In this document: one piece after another, positions 1 to 11,843 of the stretch | Layout of the letters: each line of letters starts with the position of its first letter | How positions within the stretch are numbered: position 1 is the stretch's first letter | Assembly (NCBI GenBank): GCA_949358305.1 | Contig: OX442317.1 | Coordinates: forward strand, 806,001 to 870,000 | From: Strigamia acuminata | Taxonomy: Eukaryota; Arthropoda; Chilopoda; Geophilomorpha; Linotaeniidae | DNA length: 64,000 nt | Direction: 5' to 3' | Made by a program: the position numbers and the translations under genes | Notes under the pieces: generated by a model | The model's input: the letters and a program-made list of their open reading frames with translations, nothing else | Database searches by the model: none | Told to the model about the DNA's origin: nothing

Positions 1-3000
1 ACGTAATAATTCGATTAGCTCTCTGCAGAGCTCGTGCTTCTTTAACGTTTAAGTGCTGCGAGGGTCCTGCGCCTGCCGCCGGTTCAAACATTGAATAATC
101 AACAACCTGTGATTTGCGGCAGTTCGCTCGGTTGTTGATTATTTTCTCTTGTTGATTGAAACCAGTGGCGCCATGCAACTCTTTAAGCTGACAAGCGACA
201 TTCGCTTTCCTATTCGGTGATTTTGTGCGACTGGGACTGCAAATCGAAACCATGCAACATTGGGTTCAAAAACTAACGAAATGTAACGCGACACGAGTGT
301 CATTTGACCGAGCAAACTCGCATTTTTAAAGACAAATCTGCAACCGCTCAAATTTCTCCCTTTTCATTCAATTTTCCACCCGATTTGTCACTTTTTCCGC
401 ATTTTAGTTGACACCAACTACTTATATTAATGTTTATATTAATTAATTTCATGTCACAACGACTACGAGGGATCTAACGTCAATCAATCCACACTTACAA
501 CTTACATAATTTGGTGGATTTTCAAATTGACCGAAGCTATCCCAAGCATAGTACTAATAAATATAAATTTATTTAATAATAAAATAAATTTAAACAATCA
601 GTCTTCCATTTTTTGTTTTTAATCACTCAATCGATAGATTAACTTTTATCAATAGTCACTTACCTCATCATTTTATCAGTGTGACTTTGTTTACGACTTT
701 GCATCATGTAAGCCTTTTTCAACCCCCGATCACCGCCCCCTGCAATCGAAATTCACGTTAAAACAAAATGTAATTGAATCAAATAAAATCAAAATAACCT
801 TCTGCCGTTCTGCATTTCTGGCCGGCTTGTACGAAAGCAAAATAACCGCGAAAAAATGCCCTCAAGATGGCCCAACGAAACACAGCGACCGGATCGGCGC
901 CCACTAGTTCCCTCACGAATGCCATGTTGCTGTTTTTAAGAACGCTCACGATGTCGGGCCTCATCAAATCCAAATTTTTCTCCCGAAAATCCTAACAAAA
1001 TAAATAAAAGAAATAAATAAAAGAAATAAAAAAATCTAATCTTGGTTATTTCAAATTGCGCACTTTGATCTGGTATTTCACTTTCCCGGCGTAATGATTA
1101 ATGATAAAAGCGCTTTCTCTTTTCTGCGGAATTCCGTAAAATTCGTTGTCTTTATATTCGTTGTGAAATTTTTGTAGCAGCGTTTCATTCGATGCACCTG
1201 GAAAACTAATAAAAATAAACAAAAGTTAATTTTTTGTTAATTAAAAAAAGAAACGGCTTCCAACTAACTCACTTGCATTGATCATCTAAAACACAAAGCA
1301 AACCATTCGGTTTAGCTTCGATGAGTTGCAGGCAATCAGTATTATCAATAAAATCGATGTTTTTCCACCTAATGCCCTCTCTTTTGTACTCTTCTTGTTC
1401 GTATTTAAACACGTGTTGATTAAAGTAGAATTGCAAATGCTCGTTAGCAAAATTTATACAAAACTGTTCAAAACTATTGGCCCAGCCAAAATCTTCAAAC
1501 CCAAAAATATCGAGAACCCCGATCGCATTACCCTAAAAATAAATCAAATTCAATTAAATCGAACACGAAATAAATTTAAAAACTTACCTGGTAGTCTTTA
1601 GAATTATTATTTTTCGACAAAAGTGCGTGATTCAATTGCAAAACGATCCAATCGAATAACGCGCCGTACAAACATTTAGCGAGAGCGTCACGAGCAGCAA
1701 TGGCCTAATTCCGAGTCAACCAATATTAAAAGCAAATAAAAATGTGGCAAATATTTTTATTATACCTCCGGTAACTTATAATTAATAACCAACGTTTCTC
1801 CAGAGGCTTTGGCTCGCTTGCACGTCAGCGCCGACATAAGTGTCTCCTCTTTAACCTAAATAACAAATTAATAGAGACAAAAAATAATTATTACATCTCG
1901 TGACCTCAACTGTTAAATGACACTTTTAATTTCCTATTTACCCTTAATAACTGAGATATAAGTTGAACGAGTTGCGGGTTCTTCACCCAAACAGCTTCGT
2001 CATGATGATAAGTAGATTTCTAAGAAATATTAAAAATTATCAATTTATTTACAACAACAAAAAAAGTAAATCATAAAAAAATACCTTCATGAATTCAACA
2101 TTTCCCAAATGAAGCAACGCTGATAACACGCAAAATAACCTTTAAAAAAATTTTTTTAAAAAAATTATAAATTTGTTATCAAAAAATCAAAAAAATAAAA
2201 CCAAAACCTTTTCTGTTTCTCAGCCGAAAATCCCACCATTTCCATCGACTGTTTAAGCCTTTGGAACTCATAGCTTTCATCCGCACCTTCGAGTGTAAAG
2301 CAATCACTCTACAAATTAAAAAATTAAGAAAAATTTAAGAAAAAAAAATATATATTTTTTAAATTTTTACCTGATTCAGATAATAATAATCTTTGGGCTC
2401 CCCCAAACTGAGTTGAGCCTTTTCCTCATTCAAAGCCCCTGCTAAGAGATAATAGAAAACGTGATAATTCCGCTCTTGCTTCGCTTGCGACACGATCCTC
2501 GATTTCTCCAATAAGTATTTATGAACAGCAGCTCTACAATTCCAAAAACAAAATATTAAAATGATTATTACAAGGTAAGCCTAAACCAAAAACACAATAC
2601 ACATTGTTTTCAATTTTAAAAAAAAAAACGAAAAAAAAAACGAAAAAAAAAATCCTTCCCACACACTGCAATGAAGGTTATTACACATACAATAGCTAGT
2701 AATCTTCAAGGGAGTAGACATTTAAGCAGACCTCAAATGTCAATGAAATCTAGCGTCTGCCAAAAAATACAAATTTGCTTTTTATTAAATGAGTTTACAG
2801 TTAGAATAAAGAAAAATGTAAACAAGTGTGCCAAAGTGCTAAACAGCCAGTCACAACATATGGTTTCATTCACGTTGGAGGGGAAAAGGGCAACCAACAT
2901 GTGCGAAGAATGGCGTGTTTGTCCACACACCCCGATGGGACCCCGAACAACGACTCTAATTGTGCTTTTACACCTTGTCAGGGTTAATTTTCCCATTTCC

Positions 3001-5821
3001 TTTGATTTATTTCCAGCAATTTACTCCAAATTTGTACAAATTTGTAAAAATTTGTAAAAATTTGCAAAAATTTGCATCTAATTTTTAACTAAAGTGCGGA
3101 ATTTCGAATGACAGTTATTACTGCAGGTGTGCAATGCATACAAATATGAAAATTCCATTCCTACGTATAAATTTTCATATCTCCAAGACATCGCTAGTTG
3201 GCAGCGGGACAAAAAATAATAATAATCCCATTACAAAACATTTAAATTTCCAAGAAAAGAAAATTCAAAATAATAATATTCCTTCTTCTTTCTCCGTTTC
3301 TCCGGATTTAAAAATAGTTAAACTTTTCGAATTTTGTATTTTCTTAAGTGCAAAAACACATTTAAAGAAGAAAATTTGGCACCAACCAGCGATTTTGGCA
3401 ATTTTAATTCAAAACTTGGCAGCCATTCGAGTATTTCGCTCAAATTCCAACAAGAACCAAACAAGAAAATAGTAAATTCGCTTTATTTTTATATCGAATA
3501 AAAATTCCACCGCCAATTTAATTCAACAACGATGCTCTAATCGGTCAATTATGCAGTTCCGGTCTCCACACAGACTGGAATGGGCCTAGAATACAATAAT
3601 GTATTAATCTCTTTCTTATTTCTGTCACCAATTAAATATATTTCTCTTTTTTTCCTCCTTTTATTGATGAAAGAAGGAAGAAAAGAGTTCAATGTTTGCT
3701 TCAATTGCTTCGTTCTTGTTGTAACCTGTCAACACTTCAACATGATCCTGTTTACTCAACTGCAGACAACTTTCGTTTTCATTTAAAAAAAATTTTAAAA
3801 AAAATTGCAATTTGTTGTTTTTAAATTTCTTCCAGTCGTTCTCACACAATTCAAAATGCAGAAACAAAAAAACACAGAAATATATAAATACAGTTGTTGA
3901 ATATCTAATTAAGCAACTCACCCTTGTACCATTCCATTTTCCTTATAATTCACTTGAATAAATTTTCCAAACCGACTCGAGTTGTTGTTGTGAGCTGTTT
4001 TCGCGTTTCCAAATGCCTGTTTTAATTTTTAAACCAAAAAAAATAAATAAATTTATTTTAATTATTAAAATTTCTTGTTTTCGTTTATTATTTTCATCTC
4101 CAACAAACTAGCTGCAGGAAAATCATTTTTCCAAACCAACTTCAAGGTTATTCAACCCGTCAAATTTATTTTATTTCAATCCCATAAAAAAACCCACTCG
4201 AAATTTTAAAAAAGAAAAATCTATCGCCGACACCGACCGCCGCCATCTTTGATTGTTTTATTTACTCGTAAAGGTCACGCAAAAGTGCAAAAAAAAATCC
4301 CAAACTCTGACTTTAAAAGTTAAAAAATGAGAAAAATTCACAACGTTCGATCCAATTTTAATTTACCAAGACGAAGAAGATCGCACACTTGACCTCCAAC
4401 AAATTTGTAAAGATCCACTTGACCCCCCCAGCCAACACTTGGCACCCGTTTGTGCCGGCATTACAGGTAGCAATGGCAACCCTTCATGTGCATCGTCACA
4501 TGACCAGGCCCCAACTCAACCGCCTTCTTTTCAAGGCTCCCCGACTCAGTTGACCCGAACACACTTGGAAAAGAACCAACTAAATGCATTTTATTCGCTT
4601 CTAAAATCTAAATTCGAGCAAACCGGTTAAAAATAAAACACCATAAACATCGTCGACCCAATCCCGGGGTTTGTTCATTTTAATCCCAACAATTTTTAAA
4701 TAAATTCAAAACCTAAAGGAAGGAATTATTTACATAGGAAACAGCACTTCCTGTTTGCCAAGATACGAGATACGAATTGGAGCAAGAAAATTTAAAAAAA
4801 AAAATAATATGAAATCATTGAAAAATTATAGCTCGATAATAAGATTAATTACACCCAAATGTAATCCTTCTGGTCATCTCGTGCGAACTGGCCCATTTTT
4901 GGACCTACTATTGACCTCCATTTTAATTCCGCATTGAGTTATGGGTAAAAAACATGGCCGACATCAGTCCCGCGCTCTTATTTTAAAGATGGCCGACATC
5001 AGTCCCGTGCTCAAAATTACATTTCGGTTATCTGAAGAGCGGTGATCCATTTTTTATTATCAATTTTATCAATTAATCCCGTTTTTAATAATTTTTTATC
5101 GGTATTTTAAAAATACAGTTACATAAACCTAATGTCCAATTATGCGAACAAATCGGCTTTACGAACAACTATATCTCAAAATTCTCCAAAGCCTAAATCG
5201 CTCCCTTATCCATCTCAATATTTCTACTGCCATAAATTTTTTTATGCCATAAGTTTTATGTCCTCTCTCGACTCTCAAAGACCATCATTTTTCTTGTCAC
5301 GCCACCGCATATCAGCCGTGGTCCCTCTCTCTATCTTTTTATAAAAATGACATAACTTTATACTCAGAAATCTTTTCCCCATTTTTTTAAACACTGATAA
5401 CAACAATGGCATCCTGACTAGAGAAAGAGAAAAAAAAGAAAGAAAGAAAGAAAAAAAATCCATAATCCATTGAAATTCGCCAACTTTCACATTTAACTTT
5501 TTTTCGAAATAAAACCTATTTCTCAGGAACAGATGACTCATTCTCCCGCACACTAAATTGCTCTCACAAGAGATAGATGTGGCCATAATCACACCACTCC
5601 ACCCATTTCACATCCAATTAACATAATTCCAACCATTTATCGACCAAAGTTCAACCAAAATTGAATTTTTATTTCATTCTTTTTATTTTTAGAATTTTTA
5701 TCTCATTTTTAGAATTCATATCTGGCGAGCTAATTGAATTATGTTTTCAAGCGTGAGGTGCGACCGGGGCAGTCGATTTCTCATTGTCTCGAATCGTTCT
5801 GACCGAAACCAGGAAGCCAAC

Positions 5822-5852
<31 letters not shown>

Positions 5853-7754
5853 CCAATTATGTTCGAGCCAGCAAATCAGCAATGCATTCATTAGTGTTTA
5901 CAACTCACTTTCATTTCCAATTAATCACGTGCTTCGACTTTATTTTCCGCTTTGGTATTTAAATCCTTCGCATCAAAGCGTAACCTTTCACGTTAACGAC
6001 ATTCCAAATATCGCAAAGTCGGCAACAACCTGACATTAAGCTTAATTATCTCGACGACCTAATGTTTGCGCAATTTGCACCGACACCTCGTAACAACTCA
6101 ATTAAATAAACCATCGTGGCTCGAGTGTCGCGCCAAAATACACCAATCAGGCCCCCATGGACATTTTACGCTGCATTTAGAGCTTTTCGCAGTTCTCGCA
6201 GCAGAATAATTTCAAAATAATTTCAAACAAAATATTTTGATTTTTTGAATTATTTTTTTGAATGTCTGAATTTTTCTTGAATTTCATCTACCGTATTTTA
6301 CCAAATAAGAGCCGCGGCTCTTATTCAAAACGGGCACTTTAAGCCGCGGCTCCAAATCGGGGGCGGCTCTAATTCGGGGGCGGCTTTTATTTCAAATAGT
6401 GGCCAATGTCAATGTTACGTTTATTGAACGTAACATAAGCCGCGGCTACTATTCGAGGGCGGCTCTTATTTCAAGTCGCCTCTCTTAGTCGCGGCTCTTA
6501 TTCGAGAGCGGCTACAATTCGAGGGCGGCTACAATTCGAGGGCGACTCTTATTCGGTAAAATACGGTAAATTTTTTTAAACTTTTTTGAACTTTTTTGAT
6601 TTTTTTTAAATATGGGCCCAAACGGAGCTGCGAGAAAGACCCCTCCCCAGTGATTCGACTTTCGATCCGTCCTGATTCAATTTTTTTTGTTAAATTGTTT
6701 TCTCCTCGCAAAAACATGACAAGAGGCCCCTGAATCCAAGACGGTTAACCGCTTCCAGATCCCAATTCATCATCCCTCAGATGTCAACATTTCACTCGAG
6801 TCATGTTTCATCTCACTGCTTTCCACATCCAACACAATCGCGCAGATAAACAAAAAAGAAAAGCAAAGAAGAAAAGAGAAAAGAAATCTAAATTACCTCC
6901 AACACGGGTCCTGCACTCAATATAGTCTGTTCAACACCACTTCCGTGACTCCCCTTTTGACTGAGCGCGGTCAAATGATGCAAGAGGAAATTCGTGCTTT
7001 CCGTCTTTCCCGATCCGCTCTCGCCAGATATAACGATGCACTGGTTCGCCCGATCCCTCAACATGGCGTGGTACGCCGAATCGGCGATCGCGAAAATATG
7101 CGGCGGCAGCTCGTCCAGCCGCTTGTTCTGGTAGAGCTTCACATACTTGGGATTGTAAATGGGATAGAACTTAAACGGATTGACGGCGATCAAAATGGAG
7201 CCGACGAACGTGTAAATGTGCTCCGACTCGAAGCGCGCCTTCAGATTGTCCAGCAACGTGGTCTCGTTGAGATCGGGCAATTGGCACAAGTCCGGGTACT
7301 CCTTGTCCCTCGGCTGGTACAGGAAGCGCAAGAAGTAGTCGCGGATGAGTCGCGCGTCCATGCCGTCGATCCAGGCGCCGTCTTTGAGTTTCTCTTTCTC
7401 GCGCAGGCAGAAGCGATACTCGGGCGCTTGGAACAATGCTCGTTGCTCGCCGTTCGCTTCGTTCTGGTGCACGACTTTTGGCCAGAGCATCTGCACCGCC
7501 ACGGGGTTCTCGTGGCTCCCCAGACGCCTCTCTTTGCATTCTTGACCGCCCGCGTTGCCGATCACTTCGGCCAGCTCGTAGTCGTCCGAGCGCTCGAGTT
7601 TCAGCTTGTCCGAGATGCACGACACGATCTCGAGCGCCGACGTCTGTTTCGACGCTTCGATCGTCAACGCTTCGTAATCGCGACTCAAACTGCCCACGAA
7701 GATCTGCACCACGTACCGGTTGTTATCCATACTTCCTCCACGTGTCCATGGCAT
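1..7754 (-). CDS. Myo9: Unconventional myosin IX, N-terminal part (partial, continues past the left edge)
   Basis: Actin-based motor of the class that carries a RhoGAP tail; only the N-terminal RA-like domain and most of the motor are in view. Exons in coding order: 7754-6897, 4016-3922, 2533-2371, 2308-2208, 2139-2085, 2019-1942, 1855-1766, 1704-1588, 1532-1273, 1205-1064, 991-799, 739-664, 236-<1. All junctions are GT-AG and all phases agree. Visible motifs: RA-like start ([10 protein letters not shown]), P-loop GESGSGKT, switch I region [10 protein letters not shown], switch [11 protein letters not shown], and the class IX stretch [20 protein letters not shown] followed by the basic loop-2 insertion (exons 739-664 and 236-1). 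The start may be ATG 7754 or ATG 7730 (stronger Kozak); a splice acceptor lies just upstream at about 7,760, so a 5' noncoding exon is likely. The RhoGAP and C1 tail are outside the window. Family call is secure. Confidence 0.95.
2534..3921. other. 1.4 kb myosin IX intron, no coding exon seen
   Basis: AT-rich intron with A-runs at 2,612-2,650 and a short tandem array of an AAATTTGTA-like unit at about 3,026-3,080. The flanking exons (4016-3922 and 2533-2371) join in frame to give the expected motor sequence, so no exon is missing. Confidence 0.7.
5823..5850. repeat. (GA)n microsatellite
   Basis: About 14 uninterrupted GA units within the large myosin IX intron. Confidence 0.95.
6289..6568. 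mobile_element. Non-autonomous TIR element made largely of GC-rich subterminal repeats
   Basis: The ends are inverted copies: TACCGTATTTTACC at 6,289-6,302 and GGTAAAATACGGTA at 6,555-6,568, each followed inward by an AATAAGAGCCGC-like stretch. The interior is a series of degenerate units of the type ATTCGAGGGCGGCTCTTA in both orientations, much more GC-rich than the surrounding intron. No coding sequence. The terminal TA may be target duplication. Superfamily not assigned. Confidence 0.7.
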
Positions 7755-7761
7755 CACAACC

Positions 7762-10137
7762 TGAAATCACAACCATTTTCCATCAATCATTGCTACTCTT
7801 TGCCATTTCATCGGCGCCGCCATCTTGCTTTCCGCTACCTGGTGTTTGTTTTCTTAATTAATTTACACTTTTTTACAATTTGCGACACTTTCGCGGCGAA
7901 AATCGGGTCAAGGAAATTAACGAAGGCCTAAATCGTGCTCTAGTCCACGATATTTAACCTAATATATTTATATTTGATGTTTAAAATTGAGAAATGAGCA
8001 CACAGGTGTGAAAAAAGGCCTCACATCGAGTCCATATTTAGATTCATATTAAATCAAACGATTTAACATGGGAACAAAAAAGAATCTTTTTTTTCATACT
8101 CTTTGGAAAAGTAAATAAAAGCTTTTTTGATTTTTAATTTTTTTTTTTTGAAAAAAACATGATGACTTTTGATAAAAATCCTTCATCAGGTTGGCCTCAC
8201 TTTTCGCTCCCTCTTCCTCGTGGTCAGGACAGGCCATTCACCTCCATTTGCTCAAAAGCAACCAGCTTGTAAAATAAATATTTAAAAAAAATCCAAAAAA
8301 ATAAAAAATAAACACATTTTTCAAACCCCATCAAAATAATAATAAAACAGTTTTCCAAAAAAAAAAAAAAATACCTTCATTTGCATTTAAATCAAATCGG
8401 CCATTTTTGATTCGAACCAAAAACCCAAGAAAAAGCGCCGTTATCATCATTATCATTATTTCCCAGATCTGCCTTCAATTTAATAAACACTTAATTACTA
8501 CCATTAATTTTTAATCATTTAAAAAAAAAAAATATTAAAAAAATTTATAAATTAAAAAAAAATTTAATAAGCGGAGCGCCGTTGTTCAAATTAAGTAAAG
8601 TGCATCAAATTAAGCGTCCACTCGAATAATCTGGAAAAACCACTCGACATTTTATCGATAATATGTAGTTAGAAACAACCATCATCCACTTGTAGTTAAG
8701 TATTTTAACGATAGTCAAAAGCCAAACTTCCGGTCGTGTTTATTTATTTGTCTTTGGCCGTCTTCCCCCTTTGTTTTCCAATGGGGGTGTTGAAGAGAGG
8801 GACTAGGGGAGTGAGTCATCATCCATGAGTCAAAATTGCAGCCTGTCATATAAGAAACTAATCACTTCTAATTCTAACGTCCAATTCAAACCCAAACGAA
8901 TAAAATAAAATAAAAATCCGAGAAAAAGCTCAAGGGAAACAACTTGTTGTTGTTGTTATTAACCTTAAACTGGTTTGCCATCCTGCTGTACACTCCATCA
9001 AACCAAAAAATTAAATAAAAACCAAATAAAATATAAATATAAATTTACATCGATGCAAAATTTAAAAAAAAGTAAAAAAATTAAAAAAAAAAAAAAAATT
9101 TCTATTAAAATTCATTTTCAAGTTGACTAACAAAAAGGGCTAATCTCGACACACAAGGTCACGTGTTATCTGTGAATCAATTTCACACCGCGAGACTCAA
9201 CCTTAATTACACGTAATAATCTTTTTTCCAAAATTAAAAAGTCAAAAAAACTTTTTAATTTTTATATCTAATCGATCACACACACAGCTGTGCAACTCAA
9301 TCACCCTTTTGTGTATCGATTTCGGGAGCTGTTTGAACAACAATAAATGCATAAATAAATAAATAAAGAGAAGGAAGTTGATGGGAAACGTCAAAACGAC
9401 GGCGCTAAGCCAAGTTACGAGTCTGTCAATGTAACAATTTTTCTCGAGTGATTCACGCGCGGTTGAGATCTCGCTCTGGCTGTAGCAAACTTGGGCCACG
9501 CATTTGCGGTCGCTTGGCACGACACTTACCCGTTCGTTGGTCGCAGCGTCAAAGGGTTCCCATTCTTTTTCAACACACCATCTCGTCGTTTAATCCTGTT
9601 TGATCACTAGCACTATTACGTTCGCACGTTGACGTGTGAATCGACGTTGTCTCGTGCACACATATATTCCAGCGACTCGGCCACACGTTCTCTCGCCAGC
9701 ATCCGGCCCCAATTAATGTACGCACGCGCGTCGGTTCTACTATGTTTCCGGTCGGCTTTTAATTTAAATTTGGTTTTTATTTCACGTTGGATGTTTCGTT
9801 GGGATTTTAATACTCATCAAACGTATTTTATTAATAGTTTGTTGTTTATTTCAATTTGTTTAAGTGGTGGGATTTATAAATACGTGGCGCCATCGTTTGA
9901 CGAATAAATAAACTGATTTTTTTTTGGAATTTGAAGTTTTATCGTATAAAGATTTAGGTCTGTTCAGCAAAAACGCTTTTTATCGTTTTCAATAGGTATA
10001 TATTCTTTTCAAATAAATATTTCTTGTACGCGTAAATTCCGTATATGACATACACGGTGAATCGGTAACGCGCAAACTAACATCAGAGGGCGATTGATGT
10101 CGGCCATTTTTGTATCGATAGGATAGTGTAGGAAAAT
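7762..10137. other. Spacer between divergent myosin IX and BORCS8 genes
   Basis: No convincing coding exon on either strand. It is AT-rich with several A/T homopolymer runs (for example 8,140-8,160, 8,360-8,374, 9,080-9,102). About 9,650-10,137 is the likely shared promoter zone for the two divergent genes. A 13-mer (ATGGCCGACATCA) that is repeated at 4,954 and 4,989 occurs here inverted at 10,095-10,107. Confidence 0.5.
9520..9650 (-). promoter_or_regulatory. Possible 5' noncoding exon/donor of the myosin IX gene
   Basis: A strong splice donor (ACGG|GTAAGTG) on the minus strand lies at 9531-9525. It would splice well to the acceptor just upstream of the myosin start at about 7,760, giving a 1.8 kb first intron. 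No coding potential is claimed. Inference only; a 5' RACE read would settle it. Confidence 0.35.
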
Positions 10138-11169
10138 ATGACGACTTCGGGTGATTTTAATTTTGAATTATATCAACTGATCCTGGTTGAAACTAATTTA
10201 ATTTCTTTATTTCTAGCTCAATCAACTACCGATCCAGAATTAGAACAAAAAGTAAAGCGATGTAAGTGTGTTTCCAACTATTATTTGATGATTTAAAAAA
10301 AATATATAATTTTCAATTTTCAATTTTTAATTTTTAATTTCTTAGCAACACAAAAAATATCCGAAAATGTGCACATCTTCGCAAACGAGCCGTCATTAGC
10401 GCTGTACAGACTCCAGGAGCACATCCGCAAATCCATGCCGCAGTTGGTTGAGAAACGACTGGAAATTAATAGCGTTAAGCAAGATTTACACGGCAAATGC
10501 TACGACGTTGAGTACGCCGTAAAGTAAGTGTGCAGCGCGATAAATCAACACTTATCTCGAAATAACTTAATTTCCACTCAAAATAGCGCCGTCAAATCCA
10601 CCCACGGTTGCGGCCAACATTTCCAAAACATCCAGGACCTGCTCAAAAATGCCATGTTTATTAAACAACAACTTACCTACGAAGAAAATAGAAAAGCTGG
10701 AAACGCGGCCATCAGGTGAATTCAACAAAATTCACAAATTCTAAAAAAATTATTTTATTTTATTTTTTACCTTTTTTTTGTTTGTTTAATTTTTGCATGT
10801 TTTTTATTTTTATTTTTGTATTTGCACGATATTTTTGAAAGTTTCACTTCCGCTTCGATAAATAATGACGAGGTATAAAGGTATAATTCATGAATTTGAT
10901 ATTCAAATTGTCAAATTGTACGCCCTCTTTTAGGCATGAGCGGAAACCGAACCAGCAGAGCATGTACCAACGTCTTTCTTCTCTTTCGCTCGAACTTCCA
11001 GACTTGCCGGATGCCCTTCGTCCAGTAGCGTCGGTTCTGTCCGCGTCGAGCTTCGATTCCAGGTCCAACCAGGTACACACTTACCTTTTCAACTAATATT
11101 TCAACTAATATTTACCTTTTTCTCTTCACCCAGTCCAGCGGCAAAGGATCTCAACCAGATCCCGGATAA
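10138..11169 (+). CDS. BORCS8: BLOC-1-related complex subunit 8
   Basis: Subunit of BORC, the lysosome-surface complex that recruits Arl8 and kinesin to move lysosomes outward. Exons 10138-10150, 10217-10261, 10346-10523, 10587-10715, 10934-11072, 11134-11169 give 179 residues. The core matches the vertebrate family closely: ANEPSLALYRLQEHIRKS, then VEYAV and a conserved AVKS...FQNIQDLL...IKQQL stretch; the C-terminal third is Ser/Pro-rich and variable. Intron 1 (66 bp) is a multiple of three with no stop, so a read-through reading MTTSGDFNFELYQ... is also possible; the strong acceptor TTTATTTCTAG favours splicing. An AATAAA poly(A) signal follows at 11,249. It is divergent from myosin IX. 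Confidence 0.9.
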
Positions 11170-11843
11170 AAAATAAAAATTCACAAATTCAAACAACATG
11201 CTCATGTTTGCTGCATCAATATGATTTTATTACTGTGATTTTTTTTTCAATAAAACTCATTAACAAAAACGAAAAAAATAATTCAATTTTCTCGCGCGGT
11301 GCTGCCACCTATTGCCCCAACTCGTAACTGCACATTCAATTGACTAATCCGAAAGAAACTCGCAAAATAGAAAAAAGTAAAAAAAAAGCGTTTGATAACA
11401 AGATATGTACAAAAACAATACAAACAAAACAACAAGAAAGAAAAAAAAAGAAAAAAGTTGAGTAAACGATGAATTCGGGGCTAAAAAAATTCATTTCTCC
11501 GAATAATTTGTGTTTGTGCGTCAACACATTTATCGAGCAAACAATTTGCAACTAATTAGATTAAAACAAATTCATAGTTGGCTTTCGCCTGTTGATTTTA
11601 GGGCGCGCTGTTGCTGGTCGATGGTCCTCGCTGTCGTGTGCTGGTTGGCCAATTTGTGGAGTCGCGACTCGGAGTTGCCAGCAGTGAGCACCACGTGCGT
11701 GCAAGTGGAAGAAAACAAATCAAAACATCTCCCCATTATCACTCGCAACTGTCTTAGATCAGCGGGCGAACGGCAATGTCGAACAACGAGCGACAAATCG
11801 CGCCGATCCGAGTCCGCCAACCGCGCAACCCAACGCCGCATGG
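11170..11843. other. Spacer between BORCS8 and RGS7BP (3' UTR and 5' UTR/promoter)
   Basis: Contains the BORCS8 poly(A) signal at 11,249-11,254 and, from about 11,580, a stretch richer in GC that is probably the RGS7BP 5' UTR. Several long open frames here on both strands reflect this GC content and resemble no known family. Confidence 0.5.

Larger units (their letters stand above)
4017..6896. other. 2.9 kb myosin IX intron, no coding exon seen
   Basis: Holds a 35-bp-spaced direct repeat (4,954 and 4,989), a GA microsatellite (about 5,823-5,850) and the terminal-inverted-repeat element at 6,289-6,568. I see no exon with splice signals in a myosin frame here; the RA-motor exon and the switch I exon on its two sides join directly. 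Confidence 0.7.

Noticed and set aside
6945-7931. Long plus-strand open frame (328 codons) opposite the first myosin exon
   Set aside because: It is the mirror of the GC-rich RA/motor exon; its translation shows no family pattern, while the minus strand gives a perfect myosin.
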